Shown one piece after another: positions 33,656-42,451 of a stretch of DNA of 64,000 bases (its first letter is position 1; each line of letters opens with the position of its first letter). The notes under the pieces were generated by a model. That model was not told the DNA's origin and ran no database searches. It saw only the letters and a list, made by a program, of their open reading frames with translations. The stretch comes from Sinomonas sp. ASV322 (GTDB lineage: Bacteria; Actinomycetota; Actinomycetes; Actinomycetales; Micrococcaceae), in assembly GCF_030908245.1 (NCBI RefSeq), contig NZ_JAVFJJ010000008.1:62001-126000 (forward strand). The letters are read 5' to 3'. The position numbers were made by a program, and so were the translations under genes.

Positions 33656-33865
33656 ATGGAACTGTGGCAATGGCTGCCGATCGCGTTGAGCGCTGCTGTG
33701 GGTTTGGCATGGACAGGCGCTATCGTATGGGCGACTTTTGACGTCTTGAACGCTCCGTTGTCCACTACGGCACGCCCGCTTTGGATTCTCGTCCTTTGGG
33801 CTTTCCCAGTCGTTGGCCTGGCGATCTGGCTGTACGCTCGATCGAGCCACGACATATCGCGATGA
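33656..33865 (+). CDS. Small two-helix membrane protein (PLDc_N-like)
   Basis: A 69-residue protein with two hydrophobic helices (LPIALSAAVGLAWTGAIVWAT and WILVLWAFPVVGLAIWLY). The PLW-ILVLWAFPVVG-IWL pattern resembles the phospholipase D-nuclease N-terminal (PLDc_N) domain common in small actinobacterial membrane proteins. ATG 33656 is one option; an in-frame ATG at 33635 directly after GGAGA would add seven residues. Function is unknown. It stands alone in the lower-GC patch with no co-oriented partner close by. Confidence 0.6.
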   Translation: MELWQWLPIALSAAVGLAWTGAIVWATFDVLNAPLSTTARPLWILVLWAFPVVGLAIWLYARSSHDISR

Positions 33866-34181
33866 AGCGCTAGATGATGATCTGCACCATTCAACCCCCA
33901 CCTTCGGCGACTAGTGAATGAGAACCTAGTCGCGTGAATGGTTAGGGTCAAGTACTTAAATGTGGAGAACCCTATGATTGGCGCGATTCTTAAGTGTTAG
34001 ACCTCAAGTATGCGTCGAGTCTCAGTGGTGTGACCCATGCGCCCCTACGTAGTGCCCGGCTCCCCCACCACTCTCGGGCATCCGCGGCCCGGGGCGATTT
34101 CCGCAATCGGTAACATCCAGCGCCTCCCGCCCTCGCCGGGTCCCGCCTACCATCGAAGGCACCCGACGGAAGGAACCGACC
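33866..34181. other. Intergenic stretch without a gene
   Basis: I see no coding frame. It contains a small inverted repeat (GCGACTAG 33907-33914 / CTAGTCGC 33926-33933) with two GTGAATG copies nearby, and presumably the promoter of the following reductase gene. Base composition shifts from AT-richer to GC-rich near 34050. Confidence 0.5.
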
Positions 34182-34937
34182 ATGCTGCCGGAATCGGTCC
34201 AAAAGTTCATCGACGCCGAGATTGCCGCGAACCCGACAGACTTCACCGACCTCCGCGCGGTGTATCTCAACGGCACTCTCAAGCCGTCCCCTGAGCAGAG
34301 CCACACCGACGGGCTCGTAGCGGTCAGCCGGCATGTGCTCGAAGGCGTCGGTGCGCGGGTCGACGTCGTCCGCGCCGTCGACTACGACATCCCGCCCGGC
34401 GTCTACCCTGACATGCGCGAGCACGGGTGGGCGACGGATGAGTTCCCGGACCTGTACCGCAGCCTCATCGAGCCGGCGGACATTGTGGTCCTCGCGACGC
34501 CGATCTGGCTCGGCGACCAGTCCTCCGTGACCCGCAAGGTCGTCGAGCGGCTCTACGGGTGGTCAGGCGAGCTCAACGCGGCCGGACAGTGGTCCTACTA
34601 CGGCAAGGTCGGCGGTGTCATCGTCACGGGCAACGAGGACGGCGGGAAGCACTGCGCCGCACAGCTGCTCTATGCGCTGAGCCACATCGGCTTCACGATC
34701 CCGCCGCAGGCCGACTCCTACTGGAACGGCGAGGCTGGCCCAGGGCCCTCCTACCTCGATGACAACCGCGGCGCCCAGAACCACTGGACCACTCGCAACA
34801 CCGTGTTCGCGGCGTGGAACATGCTGCACACGGCCCGGCGGATCAAGGACGCGGGCGGCATCCCCGTGTACGGGAATGTGACGTTCAACTGGGACCTCAG
34901 CAGGCAGGACCACCCGAATCCGGAATACCGAGGGTGA
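34182..34937 (+). CDS. Flavodoxin-like NAD(P)H-dependent FMN reductase
   Basis: A 251-residue protein of the flavodoxin-like fold/NADPH-dependent FMN reductase type. LRAVYLNGTLKPSPEQSHTD fits the phosphate-binding loop, DIVVLATPIWLGDQSS the second flavin loop and GVIVTGNEDGGKH the third. The C-terminal about 70 residues with SYWNGEAGPGPSY and NHWTTRNT are found in related actinobacterial proteins. It would reduce FMN, quinones or other electrophiles with NAD(P)H. ATG 34182 follows GGAAGGA. A strong hairpin terminates it 27 nt downstream. Confidence 0.85.
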   Translation: MLPESVQKFIDAEIAANPTDFTDLRAVYLNGTLKPSPEQSHTDGLVAVSRHVLEGVGARVDVVRAVDYDIPPGVYPDMREHGWATDEFPDLYRSLIEPADIVVLATPIWLGDQSSVTRKVVERLYGWSGELNAAGQWSYYGKVGGVIVTGNEDGGKHCAAQLLYALSHIGFTIPPQADSYWNGEAGPGPSYLDDNRGAQNHWTTRNTVFAAWNMLHTARRIKDAGGIPVYGNVTFNWDLSRQDHPNPEYRG

Positions 34938-34963
34938 GCGTTCCGACCTGGGCATCGGTGCCG

Positions 34964-35009
34964 CTTCCCCGCAAATGTGCCGCGGGTCCGCGGCACCTTT
35001 GCGGGGAAG
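34964..35009. terminator. Strong bidirectional hairpin
   Basis: Arms starting CTTCCCCGCAAA and ending TTTGCGGGGAAG are complementary over 21 positions with one mismatch, around a GGTC loop. It lies between the convergent reductase gene and the orphan gene at 35050. Confidence 0.7.
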
Positions 35010-35049
35010 GGCGCCCGGTGCTGGGGTCACGCCTCCAAGGAACTCTGAA

Positions 35050-35505
35050 TCAGTGGAACTGGACGGTCAAAGGCGTGTAGCCGCTCCCATTGTTTGCGTA
35101 AACGTACCCGTTGTCGCTCGACCAATATGACAGCTGGGCATTCGTGTAGAGCGACGTGAGAACGTTTCCGTTGAGGGTCCAGCCCGTAGCACCGATCCAG
35201 TTGTAGAAGCCGACGTAGTTGTACCCGTCGCTCACCGAGAGGTATCGGGAGCTGTCGGCGGCGTTGCGGTAGTACAGGACGTTGCTGTAGACGTACGGCT
35301 CGAGCGAAACCGCCGCATTCTGGGAGGACACGACGCACCACTCGCTGCCGTTCTCGCCGAGCCAGCCGATCGACGCCCCCTTGGCGAAGAGTTCGAGCTG
35401 CTGGGCGGAGCCGGCGGCAACGGCGGCGGTCGCGGCCTCGAAGGACGTCCGTTCAAAATTCTCGCCGAACGTGCCAGCCGGAATTTCGGGCGCTTGAGCA
35501 GACAT
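35050..35505 (-). CDS. Orphan protein rich in Tyr/Asn/Gly/Ser
   Basis: A 151-residue protein without signal peptide or membrane segment. ATG 35505 follows GGAG by 6 nt; a longer frame upstream lacks support. The second half has repeated aromatic-glycine segments (SDGYNYVGFYNWIG, YWSSDNGYVYANNGSGY), suggesting a beta-rich fold, perhaps lectin-like. I do not recognise a family. Composition and lower GC resemble those of the broken secreted protein at 32854, and both may belong to a recently acquired patch. Its promoter region (35506-35600) is AT-rich. Confidence 0.6.
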   Translation of the reverse strand: MSAQAPEIPAGTFGENFERTSFEAATAAVAAGSAQQLELFAKGASIGWLGENGSEWCVVSSQNAAVSLEPYVYSNVLYYRNAADSSRYLSVSDGYNYVGFYNWIGATGWTLNGNVLTSLYTNAQLSYWSSDNGYVYANNGSGYTPLTVQFH

Positions 35506-35934
35506 GACAGACTCCATTTCTGTAGTTACACCACTGTGATGGACGGCCGCCTGCTCCAACCCCCACATTAAACTCCACTTGACAGAATCTTACCAAAGAT
35601 GACTGGAGCAGAAAATTTCACTGGCCGCGTTGATCATGTCAAACGATGGCGCTGGGATCAAGGCTTTCGTGATCCCTTTAATGAATCCGGTAATTTACTA
35701 TCAGAAGCGGTGGGCCTCCGCGAAGGTGGCGCGTCCAGCTCCGCCGTGTGGGCTGAACCGGACGCGCCCACGCGCGCTCGATCCGACGGCCGGATGGTCG
35801 CCGATCGCGCGGCGCGCGGCACGAGCAACTACTTCCGTCCCCAGTGCGGTCGGTATGCAACGTGCGTTTCACACCTTAACCGGTTCAGAGGACGGTTGTG
35901 CAAGTTGGGGCGACGCATTATTTCGACGTGTGGA
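35506..35934. other. Intergenic stretch, no convincing gene
   Basis: The first 200 bases are AT-rich for this genome and hold the likely promoter of the orphan gene. A short open frame near 35630-35720 reads KAFVIPLMNPVIYYQKRW but then runs into low-complexity Arg/Ala sequence, so I regard it as chance or a remnant. Nothing else is recognisable. Confidence 0.45.
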
Positions 35935-36369
35935 CTATTCGGAGATGTCCTCGGCCCACAGGGCCGGGTGCTCACGCTGGAACTGCTCCATGAGCGCGAC
36001 GCACCGCGCGTCGTCCAGCACCTCGACCTCCACCCCGCGGGAGCGCAGGAGCCCGAGCTCGCCGGGAAACGTCCGCCCCTGCCCCACGACGACGCGCGGG
36101 ATCTTGAACTGAATGACCGTCCCCGCGCACATCGCGCACGGGGCGAGCGTCGTGTACAGAACCGTGTCGCGGTATGTCCGCTGCCGACCGGCGGCCCGCA
36201 GCGCGGACATCTCCCCGTGCGCGATCGGGTCGCCGCGCTGCACCCGCTCGTTATGCCCGACGGCGATGACCTCGCCGGCCCGGACAAGCGCGGCCCCGAT
36301 CGGAATCCCGCCGTCGCGGAGACCTGCCCGCGCGGCCTCAAGCGCCGCCTCGAATCCGGGATCGCTCAT
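35935..36369 (-). CDS. Cytosine-deaminase-like nucleoside/base deaminase
   Basis: A 144-residue zinc deaminase. HGE at residues 51-53 gives the His ligand and the catalytic Glu, and APCAMC has Cys78 and Cys81 as zinc ligands. The order HGEMSAL, YRDTVLYTTLAPCAMC, VIQFKIPRVVVG and a Trp-Asp/Glu C-terminus is closest to the small yeast-type cytosine deaminase, rather than tRNA adenosine deaminase or cytidine deaminase. It probably deaminates cytosine or a related base. The ATG overlaps the stop of the alcohol dehydrogenase gene upstream by 4 nt, so the two are co-translated. Confidence 0.8.
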   Translation of the reverse strand: MSDPGFEAALEAARAGLRDGGIPIGAALVRAGEVIAVGHNERVQRGDPIAHGEMSALRAAGRQRTYRDTVLYTTLAPCAMCAGTVIQFKIPRVVVGQGRTFPGELGLLRSRGVEVEVLDDARCVALMEQFQREHPALWAEDISE

Positions 36370-37436
36370 GACTCCACCTCCGCCGGCCGCAGCATGACCT
36401 TGACGGATCGTCGCTCATCCATCGCAGCGTACGCCCGCGCGGCGTCCTCGAGCGGCATGACGGCGTCGAAGACGAGGCCGGGCTCGATGGTCCCGGCGAG
36501 GACGTCGTCGAGCAGTTCGGGAAGGTACGCGCGCGTCGGCGCCGCGCCGCCGCCCACGGAGATGTTCTTCGAGAAGAGCACCCCGATCGGCAGTTCGGCG
36601 CCGCCGGCCGGCACGCCCACGAACCCGAGGCTCCCGCCCGGCCGCACGCAACGGAGAGCCTGGTCCATGGACTCAGAGGTCCCGACGCATTCGAGCACCG
36701 AATCGGCGAGCACGCCGCCGAGCAGCTCGCGGACCGCACCGGCGGCCGCCTTGCCGCGCTCCGCGACGACGTCGGTCGCCCCGAAACGGCGCGCGATCTC
36801 TGAGCGGTCCTCGTGCCGTGACATCGCGACGATGCGCTCGGCGCCCAGACGCCTCGCGGCGAGCACACCGCACAGTCCCACGGCGCCGTCGCCCACTACC
36901 ACGACGCTCCGCCCGGGTCCCACGCGGGCCGCGAGCGCGGCGTGGTGCCCCGTGCCCATGACGTCGGAGAGCGTGAGAAGGCTCTTGAGCAGGGGCTCGC
37001 CGGGTTCGGTCACGCCGGAGACCGGGACGAGCGTCCCGTCAGCCATCGGAACGCGCACGCGCTCGCCCTGCCCGCCGTCGACCGCGAAGCCGCGATCGTC
37101 CAGGCCTCCCCACGAGGCGCGTCGGTCGCACGCGACCTGCACGCCATTGCGGCATTGCGGGCACACGCCGCACGAAACAGCCCATGGCGCGACCACGAAG
37201 TCTCCCACCGAAACCGTCGCGACGTCGTCGCCGACCGCTTCGACGACGCCCACGAACTCATGCCCGATAGGGTGCGGTTGCGTAGTTGGCCGCACCCCAC
37301 GGTAGGGCCAGAGGTCCGATCCGCACACGCACGCGGCGACGACGCGGACAATCGCGTCCGCGGGGGTGCGAAGCACGGGATCGGGTCGGTCCTCGACGCG
37401 GATGTCGCGGGGTCCGTGGATGACGACGGCGCGCAT
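36366..37436 (-). CDS. Zinc-dependent alcohol dehydrogenase (MDR family)
   Basis: A 356-residue medium-chain dehydrogenase. It has the catalytic-zinc Cys/His (CVCGSDLWPYRG, then GHEFVGVVEAVG), the structural-zinc cluster CGVCPQCRNGVQVAC and the NAD(P) motif GDGAVGLCGVLAARRLGA. It follows the threonine/glutathione-independent formaldehyde dehydrogenase-like branch often called ADH-like. It oxidises an alcohol or reduces an aldehyde; the substrate is not evident. It is the first gene of an operon with the deaminase. It is divergent from a LuxR-type regulator gene (88 nt), which may control it. Confidence 0.88.
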   Translation of the reverse strand: MRAVVIHGPRDIRVEDRPDPVLRTPADAIVRVVAACVCGSDLWPYRGVRPTTQPHPIGHEFVGVVEAVGDDVATVSVGDFVVAPWAVSCGVCPQCRNGVQVACDRRASWGGLDDRGFAVDGGQGERVRVPMADGTLVPVSGVTEPGEPLLKSLLTLSDVMGTGHHAALAARVGPGRSVVVVGDGAVGLCGVLAARRLGAERIVAMSRHEDRSEIARRFGATDVVAERGKAAAGAVRELLGGVLADSVLECVGTSESMDQALRCVRPGGSLGFVGVPAGGAELPIGVLFSKNISVGGGAAPTRAYLPELLDDVLAGTIEPGLVFDAVMPLEDAARAYAAMDERRSVKVMLRPAEVES

Positions 37437-37524
37437 GCTGCCTCCTGTCGGTCTCGGCTGGCCGCTCGGCCCAAGTGTTTGAACCCAAGCTACCCCGGTC
37501 TATGCTCGGATCGAGGTGGTCAGC

Positions 37525-39153
37525 ATGCTCCAGCCCCTGCTCGATGACGGTCGGAAGCTCTACGACGCCCAGGCCTGGATGGAAGCCCTCACGGCGTTCG
37601 AGCGGGCCGAGCGCGACGCGCCGCTCCCCGCCGCCGACCTCACCCGCTACGCGTTCAGCGCCTACCTGATCGGCCGTGAGCAGCAGTGCATCGACCTCTT
37701 GGGCCGCGCGTTCCGGGGCTTCCTTTCCGAGAACGACGGCGCCGCTGCCGCCCGCACGGCCTTTTGGCTCGCCGCGACGCACGGCACACGCCGCGACGCG
37801 GCCCGCTCGGAGGCGTGGGGCCGCCGCATGGCCGGGATCGTTGACGACGAGGGCCTCGACGCGGAGCGCGCGCTCGTCGCTGCAGGCCTCAGCCGACTCG
37901 CGCTCGAGTCCTCGGATCCGGCGGACGTGAGACGCGCCCTCGACCTCTCGCGCGAGGCCATCGCGATCGCGCGCCCGGCCAAAGACACGGACACCGAGGT
38001 GCTGTCGCGGCTCAACGCGGGCTGGGCGCTCCTCCGCCTCGGGAGCACGTCGGAGGGCCTCGCCGAGCTCGACGAGGCGATGGCAGCCGTCACGTCCGGA
38101 GAGGTGCAGATTCCCCTCGTCAACGGAATCGCCTACTGCTCGGTGATCTCGGCGTCGCTGCAGGCCTCCGACGTGGCCAGGGCGCGCGACTGGACGACGG
38201 CCGCGACCGACTGGTGTGCACGGTACCCCGACCTCGTGCCTTTCCGTGGTGTGTGCCTCGTCCACCGTTCCGTCGTGAAGATGCTCGACGGCGACTGGCA
38301 GGGCGCGCTCGATGAGGCCGTGACGGCGAGCAAGCGGCTCCTGCCCATCGACACGGGCCTCGCGCGCTACCAACTCGGCGAGCTGCACCGCCTGGCGGGC
38401 AGGTTCACGGAGGCCGAGGACGCCTACCGGCTCGCCAACGCGGCCGGACGCCGCCCCGAGCCCGGACTCATGCTCTTGCGCCTCGCGCAGGGACGGATCG
38501 ACGCAGCTGCCGTCTCGGCGCGGCGGCTCAACTCCGAGCTGAGCCTGCCCGGAGAACGCGCCGAGTTCCTGCCGGCCTACGTCGAGGTCATGTCCGCGGC
38601 GCGCGATGCGGAGGCGGCCACAGCCGGCGCCGAGGAGCTGACCCGGCTCGCGGAGTCCAGCGCTTCGCCTTTCCCGAAGGCCCTGGCTCTCACCGCCGTC
38701 GGTGCGGCTCTCTGCGCGGCCGGGGAGGCGGCCACCGCCGTCGCGACCCTTCGCGAGGCCTCGCTCGCGTGGCACGACCTCGGAATGCCCTACCCTGAGG
38801 CACGGACGCGCGCGGCCCTCGGCCGCTGCTACGCCGCCCTCGAGGACGACGACGCCGCCGCCCTCGAGGTCGAAGCCGCCCGCGCCACGTTCGAGCGGCT
38901 CGGCGCTGCCCCGGACCTCGCGGCGCTCCCTGGCCACGCGCCGTCGTCCTCCGGTCCCCTCACGGCGCGCGAGCTGGACGTCGTGCGGCTCGTGGCCAAG
39001 GGCCTCACCAACCGTGCCGTGGCCGAGGAACTCGTGCTGAGCGAGAAGACCGTGGCCCGCCATCTCGCGAACATCTACACGAAGCTCGGCGTCGCCTCAC
39101 GCGCCGCCGCGACCGCGTACGCCTACGACCACGGGATCGTGGAGCGCGCGTAG
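37525..39153 (+). CDS. LuxR-type regulator with TPR-like repeats
   Basis: A 542-residue protein. About 450 residues of alpha-helical tetratricopeptide-like repeats (for example TAFERAERDAPLPAADL and GLAELDEAMAAV) precede a C-terminal LuxR/GerE helix-turn-helix, LTARELDVVRLVAKGLTNRA to LSEKTVARHLANIYTKLGV. It lacks the N-terminal ATPase of MalT/LAL regulators, so it is a shortened relative. ATG 37525 has GAGG 8 nt upstream; the GTG at 37516 overlaps that site and is less likely. It probably regulates the divergent alcohol dehydrogenase/deaminase operon or the flavoenzyme gene downstream. Confidence 0.82.
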   Translation: MLQPLLDDGRKLYDAQAWMEALTAFERAERDAPLPAADLTRYAFSAYLIGREQQCIDLLGRAFRGFLSENDGAAAARTAFWLAATHGTRRDAARSEAWGRRMAGIVDDEGLDAERALVAAGLSRLALESSDPADVRRALDLSREAIAIARPAKDTDTEVLSRLNAGWALLRLGSTSEGLAELDEAMAAVTSGEVQIPLVNGIAYCSVISASLQASDVARARDWTTAATDWCARYPDLVPFRGVCLVHRSVVKMLDGDWQGALDEAVTASKRLLPIDTGLARYQLGELHRLAGRFTEAEDAYRLANAAGRRPEPGLMLLRLAQGRIDAAAVSARRLNSELSLPGERAEFLPAYVEVMSAARDAEAATAGAEELTRLAESSASPFPKALALTAVGAALCAAGEAATAVATLREASLAWHDLGMPYPEARTRAALGRCYAALEDDDAAALEVEAARATFERLGAAPDLAALPGHAPSSSGPLTARELDVVRLVAKGLTNRAVAEELVLSEKTVARHLANIYTKLGVASRAAATAYAYDHGIVERA

Positions 39154-39226
39154 GGTTCCGTTCGCCATCATTCGGAGCCCATTCGGGTGAAAAGTGACAC
39201 TTTGCGCCGCGAAATGTGGCGAACGA
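39154..39226. repeat. Inverted repeat related to the hairpin at 5919
   Basis: GGGTTCCGTTCGCCA (39155 onward) is the reverse complement of the flank of the 5919-5978 hairpin, and ATGTGGCGAACG follows inverted about 45 nt later. It is a probable dispersed palindromic element or terminator after the LuxR gene. Confidence 0.4.
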
Positions 39227-39359
39227 TCACGCCTACACGAAATTGCGCACGTCCGTCCGCGGAAACCTGCATGATCCGCCCGAAGCCGGGCCCCTTTCCC
39301 GGGCCGTACCGTCGAATTGACGGCCCGGACGGCGGGCCACCGAGGTGATGGAGCGCATC

Positions 39360-40484
39360 ATGACGAACACCGAGCCCCTCGCACAGCACACCACTTCGGA
39401 CGGCCGCGACCGCGTCGAGACGGCGATCATCGGTGGCGGGCAGGCCGGGCTCGCGACCGCCTACTGGCTGACGCGGACGGGGCACGACTGCGTCGTGCTC
39501 GAGGGCCGCACAAGGATCGGCGAGGTGTGGCGCGAACGCTACGACTCGCTGCGCCTCTTCACCCCGGCGCGCGCGAACGGCCTGCCGGGCATGCCGTTCC
39601 CGGGCCGCCGCTCTGCCTACCCCACGGCGAAAGAACTCGCGGACTTCCTCGAGTCGTATGCGGGCTTCGTGGGCGCCCGCGTGCGCATGGGAGTGCGCGT
39701 GACGTCGGTGGACCGCGACCCGGAAGGCGGCTTTGTCCTCGAGACGAGCGCCAGCGAGCTGAGGGCGGACAACGTCGTCCTCGCAATCGGCACAGACGCA
39801 GCCGGAAAGGTCCCCACAGTGGCCGCAGAGCTCGATCCGGGCATCCGCCAGCTGCATTCGATTGGGTACCGCAACCCGGGCCAGCTCCTTCCGGGTCCCG
39901 TGCTCGTCGTCGGCGCAAGCCAGTCGGGCGCGGACGTTGCGTTCGAGGTGGCTCAGTCCGGGCACGAGACGTGGCTCTCAGGGCGGCATCCAGGCGAGAT
40001 TCCCGTCAACGAGCGGGTCTTCGGGCGAGTCATGGGGTTCGCGGCAAACCACATCCTGACGCTCAAGACGCCCATCGGACGCAAGCTGCGCCCCAAGTTC
40101 CGCGCTGGCGGCGCACCCCTGGTGCGTACCAAGCGCGCCGACCTCGACGCAGTAGGCGTTCGGCGGACACAGGCCCGCACGGTGGGCTCGGTCGACGGCA
40201 AACCACAACTCGACGACGGCACCGTCCTCGACGTCGCCAACGTCGTGTGGTGCACCGGCTTCCGGCCGGACTATTCGTTCGTGCGCCCCCTGCGGATCGG
40301 CGACGACGGGTTCCCCGCCGAGACGGAGGGCGTGGCCGACGGCGTGGAGGGCCTGTTCTTCGTGGGGCTCCTCTTCCAGCGGGGCTTCACGTCGCACCTC
40401 GTCGGCGGCGTGGGCCGGGACGCGAAGTTCATCGCGGAACGCATCGCCGAGCGCGCGGTCTCCCGCGCTCTCCAAACCGTTTGA
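39360..40484 (+). CDS. FAD-dependent NAD(P)-binding oxidoreductase (flavin monooxygenase-like)
   Basis: A 374-residue flavoprotein. The FAD-binding GGGQAGLATAYWL is near residue 27 and a second Rossmann VVGASQSGADVAFEV near residue 185 binds NADPH. Between them lie LRLFTPARANGLPGMPF and YPTAKELADFLESYA, and a VVWCTGFRPDYS ATG-like motif, as in CzcO/YhhW-type flavin monooxygenases. Members hydroxylate small lipophilic substrates or act as NAD(P)H oxidases. ATG 39360 has GGAG 6 nt upstream; earlier in-frame GTG/ATG codons are less well placed. It is followed by repeat copy 3. Confidence 0.85.
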   Translation: MTNTEPLAQHTTSDGRDRVETAIIGGGQAGLATAYWLTRTGHDCVVLEGRTRIGEVWRERYDSLRLFTPARANGLPGMPFPGRRSAYPTAKELADFLESYAGFVGARVRMGVRVTSVDRDPEGGFVLETSASELRADNVVLAIGTDAAGKVPTVAAELDPGIRQLHSIGYRNPGQLLPGPVLVVGASQSGADVAFEVAQSGHETWLSGRHPGEIPVNERVFGRVMGFAANHILTLKTPIGRKLRPKFRAGGAPLVRTKRADLDAVGVRRTQARTVGSVDGKPQLDDGTVLDVANVVWCTGFRPDYSFVRPLRIGDDGFPAETEGVADGVEGLFFVGLLFQRGFTSHLVGGVGRDAKFIAERIAERAVSRALQTV

Positions 40485-40509
40485 GGGTCACCTAACGCGC
40501 GTCCCACCC

Positions 40510-40562
40510 CGTTCAGGAGTCACCTACCGCAGGTCCCACCCACGGAACGTGACCCCTGAACG
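40510..40562. repeat. Interspersed palindromic repeat, copy 3
   Basis: Outer arms CGTTCAGGAGTCAC (40510-40523) and GTGACCCCTGAACG (40549-40562) pair with one mismatch, and related arms occur at 19221 and 17842. It lies between convergent genes, immediately next to the hairpin at 40563. Confidence 0.55.
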
Positions 40563-40616
40563 AGTACGACGGCGTCCGGCGCCTTCCCCTGGAAAGGCAC
40601 CGACCGCCGTCGTACT
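40563..40616 (-). terminator. Terminator hairpin of the phosphoesterase gene
   Basis: AGTACGACGGCG at 40563 pairs with the segment ending GCCGTCGTACT at 40616 over about 25 positions with a few mismatches. It begins 5 nt after the phosphoesterase stop. Its ACGACGG/CCTTCC design is shared with the hairpin after sucD. Confidence 0.65.
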
Positions 40617-40621
40617 TCGGA

Positions 40622-42283
40622 CTAGCTCGTCGGGGCGCCGGTCTTCGGGTCGAGCTGGAGCGCGGGCTGCGCGTTGCCGCCGAAGTCGAACATGCCCTCG
40701 ATCGAGCCGGCCTTCTCGTCGAACGAGCTGTCGCCGATGCGGCCGGTCTTCCAGTTGTCCTCGATGAACTTGAGGACCGAGCTCTGGTCCGTGAGGGTGT
40801 GGTCCACGAAGTTCGCCTTCGCGAACGGCGACACAACGAGGAGCGGGAGGCGCGGGCCGTAGCCGCAGCGGCCCTGGTAGCCACCGCTCGGGTCGCCCGT
40901 GCCGCACTGGCCCTCGGCGCCGTAGGAGTCCTCGTCCGACTTCGAGCTGTTCACGATCTTCGAGGCCTTGTGGTCGTACCAGCCGTCCGAGTCGTCGTAC
41001 GCGATGACGACCGCCGTGTCCTTCCAGTCCGGGAGCTTCTGGAGGTGGTTGATCGTCTCGACGAGGAACTGCTGCTCGTCGATCGGGTCAGAGTACGCCG
41101 CGTGGCCGTCCTGGTAGCCCGGGGCCTTGAGGTAGCTCACGGCCGGCATCTTGCCCGCGTCCGCGGCGGTCCAGAAGTCGGTGAGGTCGTACTGGTGGTT
41201 GGCCTGGTCGGTCGAGCCGATCAGATCGGTAGACGTCGGGGCAAGGTGGTGCGGGTTCGCCGTCGACGCGTAGTACTGGAACGGCTCGTGGTGCGCGATG
41301 TAGTCGTCCTTCGACCCGAACGGGAGCGCGCCGTCCTTGCCCGTTCCGCCGAGGGCCACCCCGACGTTGTGCTTGGTGCCGCACACGGCCTTGCCGTCCT
41401 TGGTCTCAGTCGGCTTGAAGCCTCCCTCGAACCAGCCCCACGAGACGCCCTTGGCGTTGAGCAGGTCGCCGATGTTCTTGTTGTCGCTGCTCAGCTGGGC
41501 CTGGTCGCGGGTTGAGCAGTCGTCACCGAACGGCTGCGGGTCGCCGACGATCGTCCCCTGCTTGTTGCCCGCGTTCTCGAGGACCTCCCCCTTGGGGAAC
41601 GGCTTGTCGCCGGGCATGAACTCCTTGACGACGCCGTGGGTCTGGCCGGCAACGAGGTTGAGCGCGCCGGGGGTCGACGGGCCGAACGTCGTCCCGTACG
41701 AGTTATCGCTCATCGCGAAGTGCTGCGCGTAGTTCCAGAGCGCAGTGACGGAGTTGCCGTCGTAGTAGTCCATGACGAGCCCCTTGGGGCCGTACAGGGG
41801 CGCCTTGCAGCTGGTTCCCTCAGCGACCTCGGTGTGCTCGACGAACTTGTCCATCTTGCCCGAGTTGAAGGCTTCCTGCTCGTCCTTGTACTCGTGGTCC
41901 TGGTCGCACGTGACCTGCTGCTTGGCGCCACCGAGGCGAACCGGCTGGGCCGCGTTCGGGTTCTGCGTGAGAAGGGCCTGAGAGAGCCCGTCCACGGACG
42001 GCGTGCTGCTCCCGGCCTTGAACGGCGTGCCGTCCGTGTTGGCGGCGTTCGGGTAGGTGCCGAAGTAGTGGTCGAACGAGACGTTCTCCTGGAAGATCAC
42101 GACGAGGTGCTTGATCGGCGTGTTCGTGTCTACCTGCGAGGCGGCCTTGAACGCCCCAGAGGCCGACGACGCAGTGCTCGTCGAGCTGGCCGGGCCACCG
42201 CACGCGGTGATGGCGACGGCAAAGAGCGCAGCGGCAGCGGCGGCCGCATAGTACTTCCGTGTCGAAACACCGGAGATTCGCAT
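40622..42283 (-). CDS. Lipoprotein phosphoesterase (phospholipase C/acid phosphatase family)
   Basis: A 553-residue exported protein of the bacterial phospholipase C-type phosphoesterase family in the alkaline phosphatase superfamily. A lipobox AITAC places the lipid-modified Cys at residue 28. HLVVIFQENVSFDHYFGTY, with metal-binding Glu and Asn, and the later VVIAYDDSDGWYDHK and LPLLVVSPFAKANFVDH are the family's signature blocks. It hydrolyses phospholipids or phosphate monoesters outside the membrane. Two other members are encoded at 53155-55586. ATG 42283 was chosen over an upstream TTG. It is a single-gene unit bounded by hairpins. Confidence 0.88.
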   Translation of the reverse strand: MRISGVSTRKYYAAAAAAALFAVAITACGGPASSTSTASSASGAFKAASQVDTNTPIKHLVVIFQENVSFDHYFGTYPNAANTDGTPFKAGSSTPSVDGLSQALLTQNPNAAQPVRLGGAKQQVTCDQDHEYKDEQEAFNSGKMDKFVEHTEVAEGTSCKAPLYGPKGLVMDYYDGNSVTALWNYAQHFAMSDNSYGTTFGPSTPGALNLVAGQTHGVVKEFMPGDKPFPKGEVLENAGNKQGTIVGDPQPFGDDCSTRDQAQLSSDNKNIGDLLNAKGVSWGWFEGGFKPTETKDGKAVCGTKHNVGVALGGTGKDGALPFGSKDDYIAHHEPFQYYASTANPHHLAPTSTDLIGSTDQANHQYDLTDFWTAADAGKMPAVSYLKAPGYQDGHAAYSDPIDEQQFLVETINHLQKLPDWKDTAVVIAYDDSDGWYDHKASKIVNSSKSDEDSYGAEGQCGTGDPSGGYQGRCGYGPRLPLLVVSPFAKANFVDHTLTDQSSVLKFIEDNWKTGRIGDSSFDEKAGSIEGMFDFGGNAQPALQLDPKTGAPTS

Positions 42284-42451
42284 CTGGGATCCCTGTCCTT
42301 GAATCGGCGCGAACAACCGCTCCCAATGAGCGATCTGGCCCGAAACGTAAGCACGGAAGGTAACGACAAGGAAAACAAGAAGCCAACGCCCGAAACGTCG
42401 GACATTTATGGCGCCGACCGCTCGTCCAGTGCCCGGAACCGGCCCCGAACG

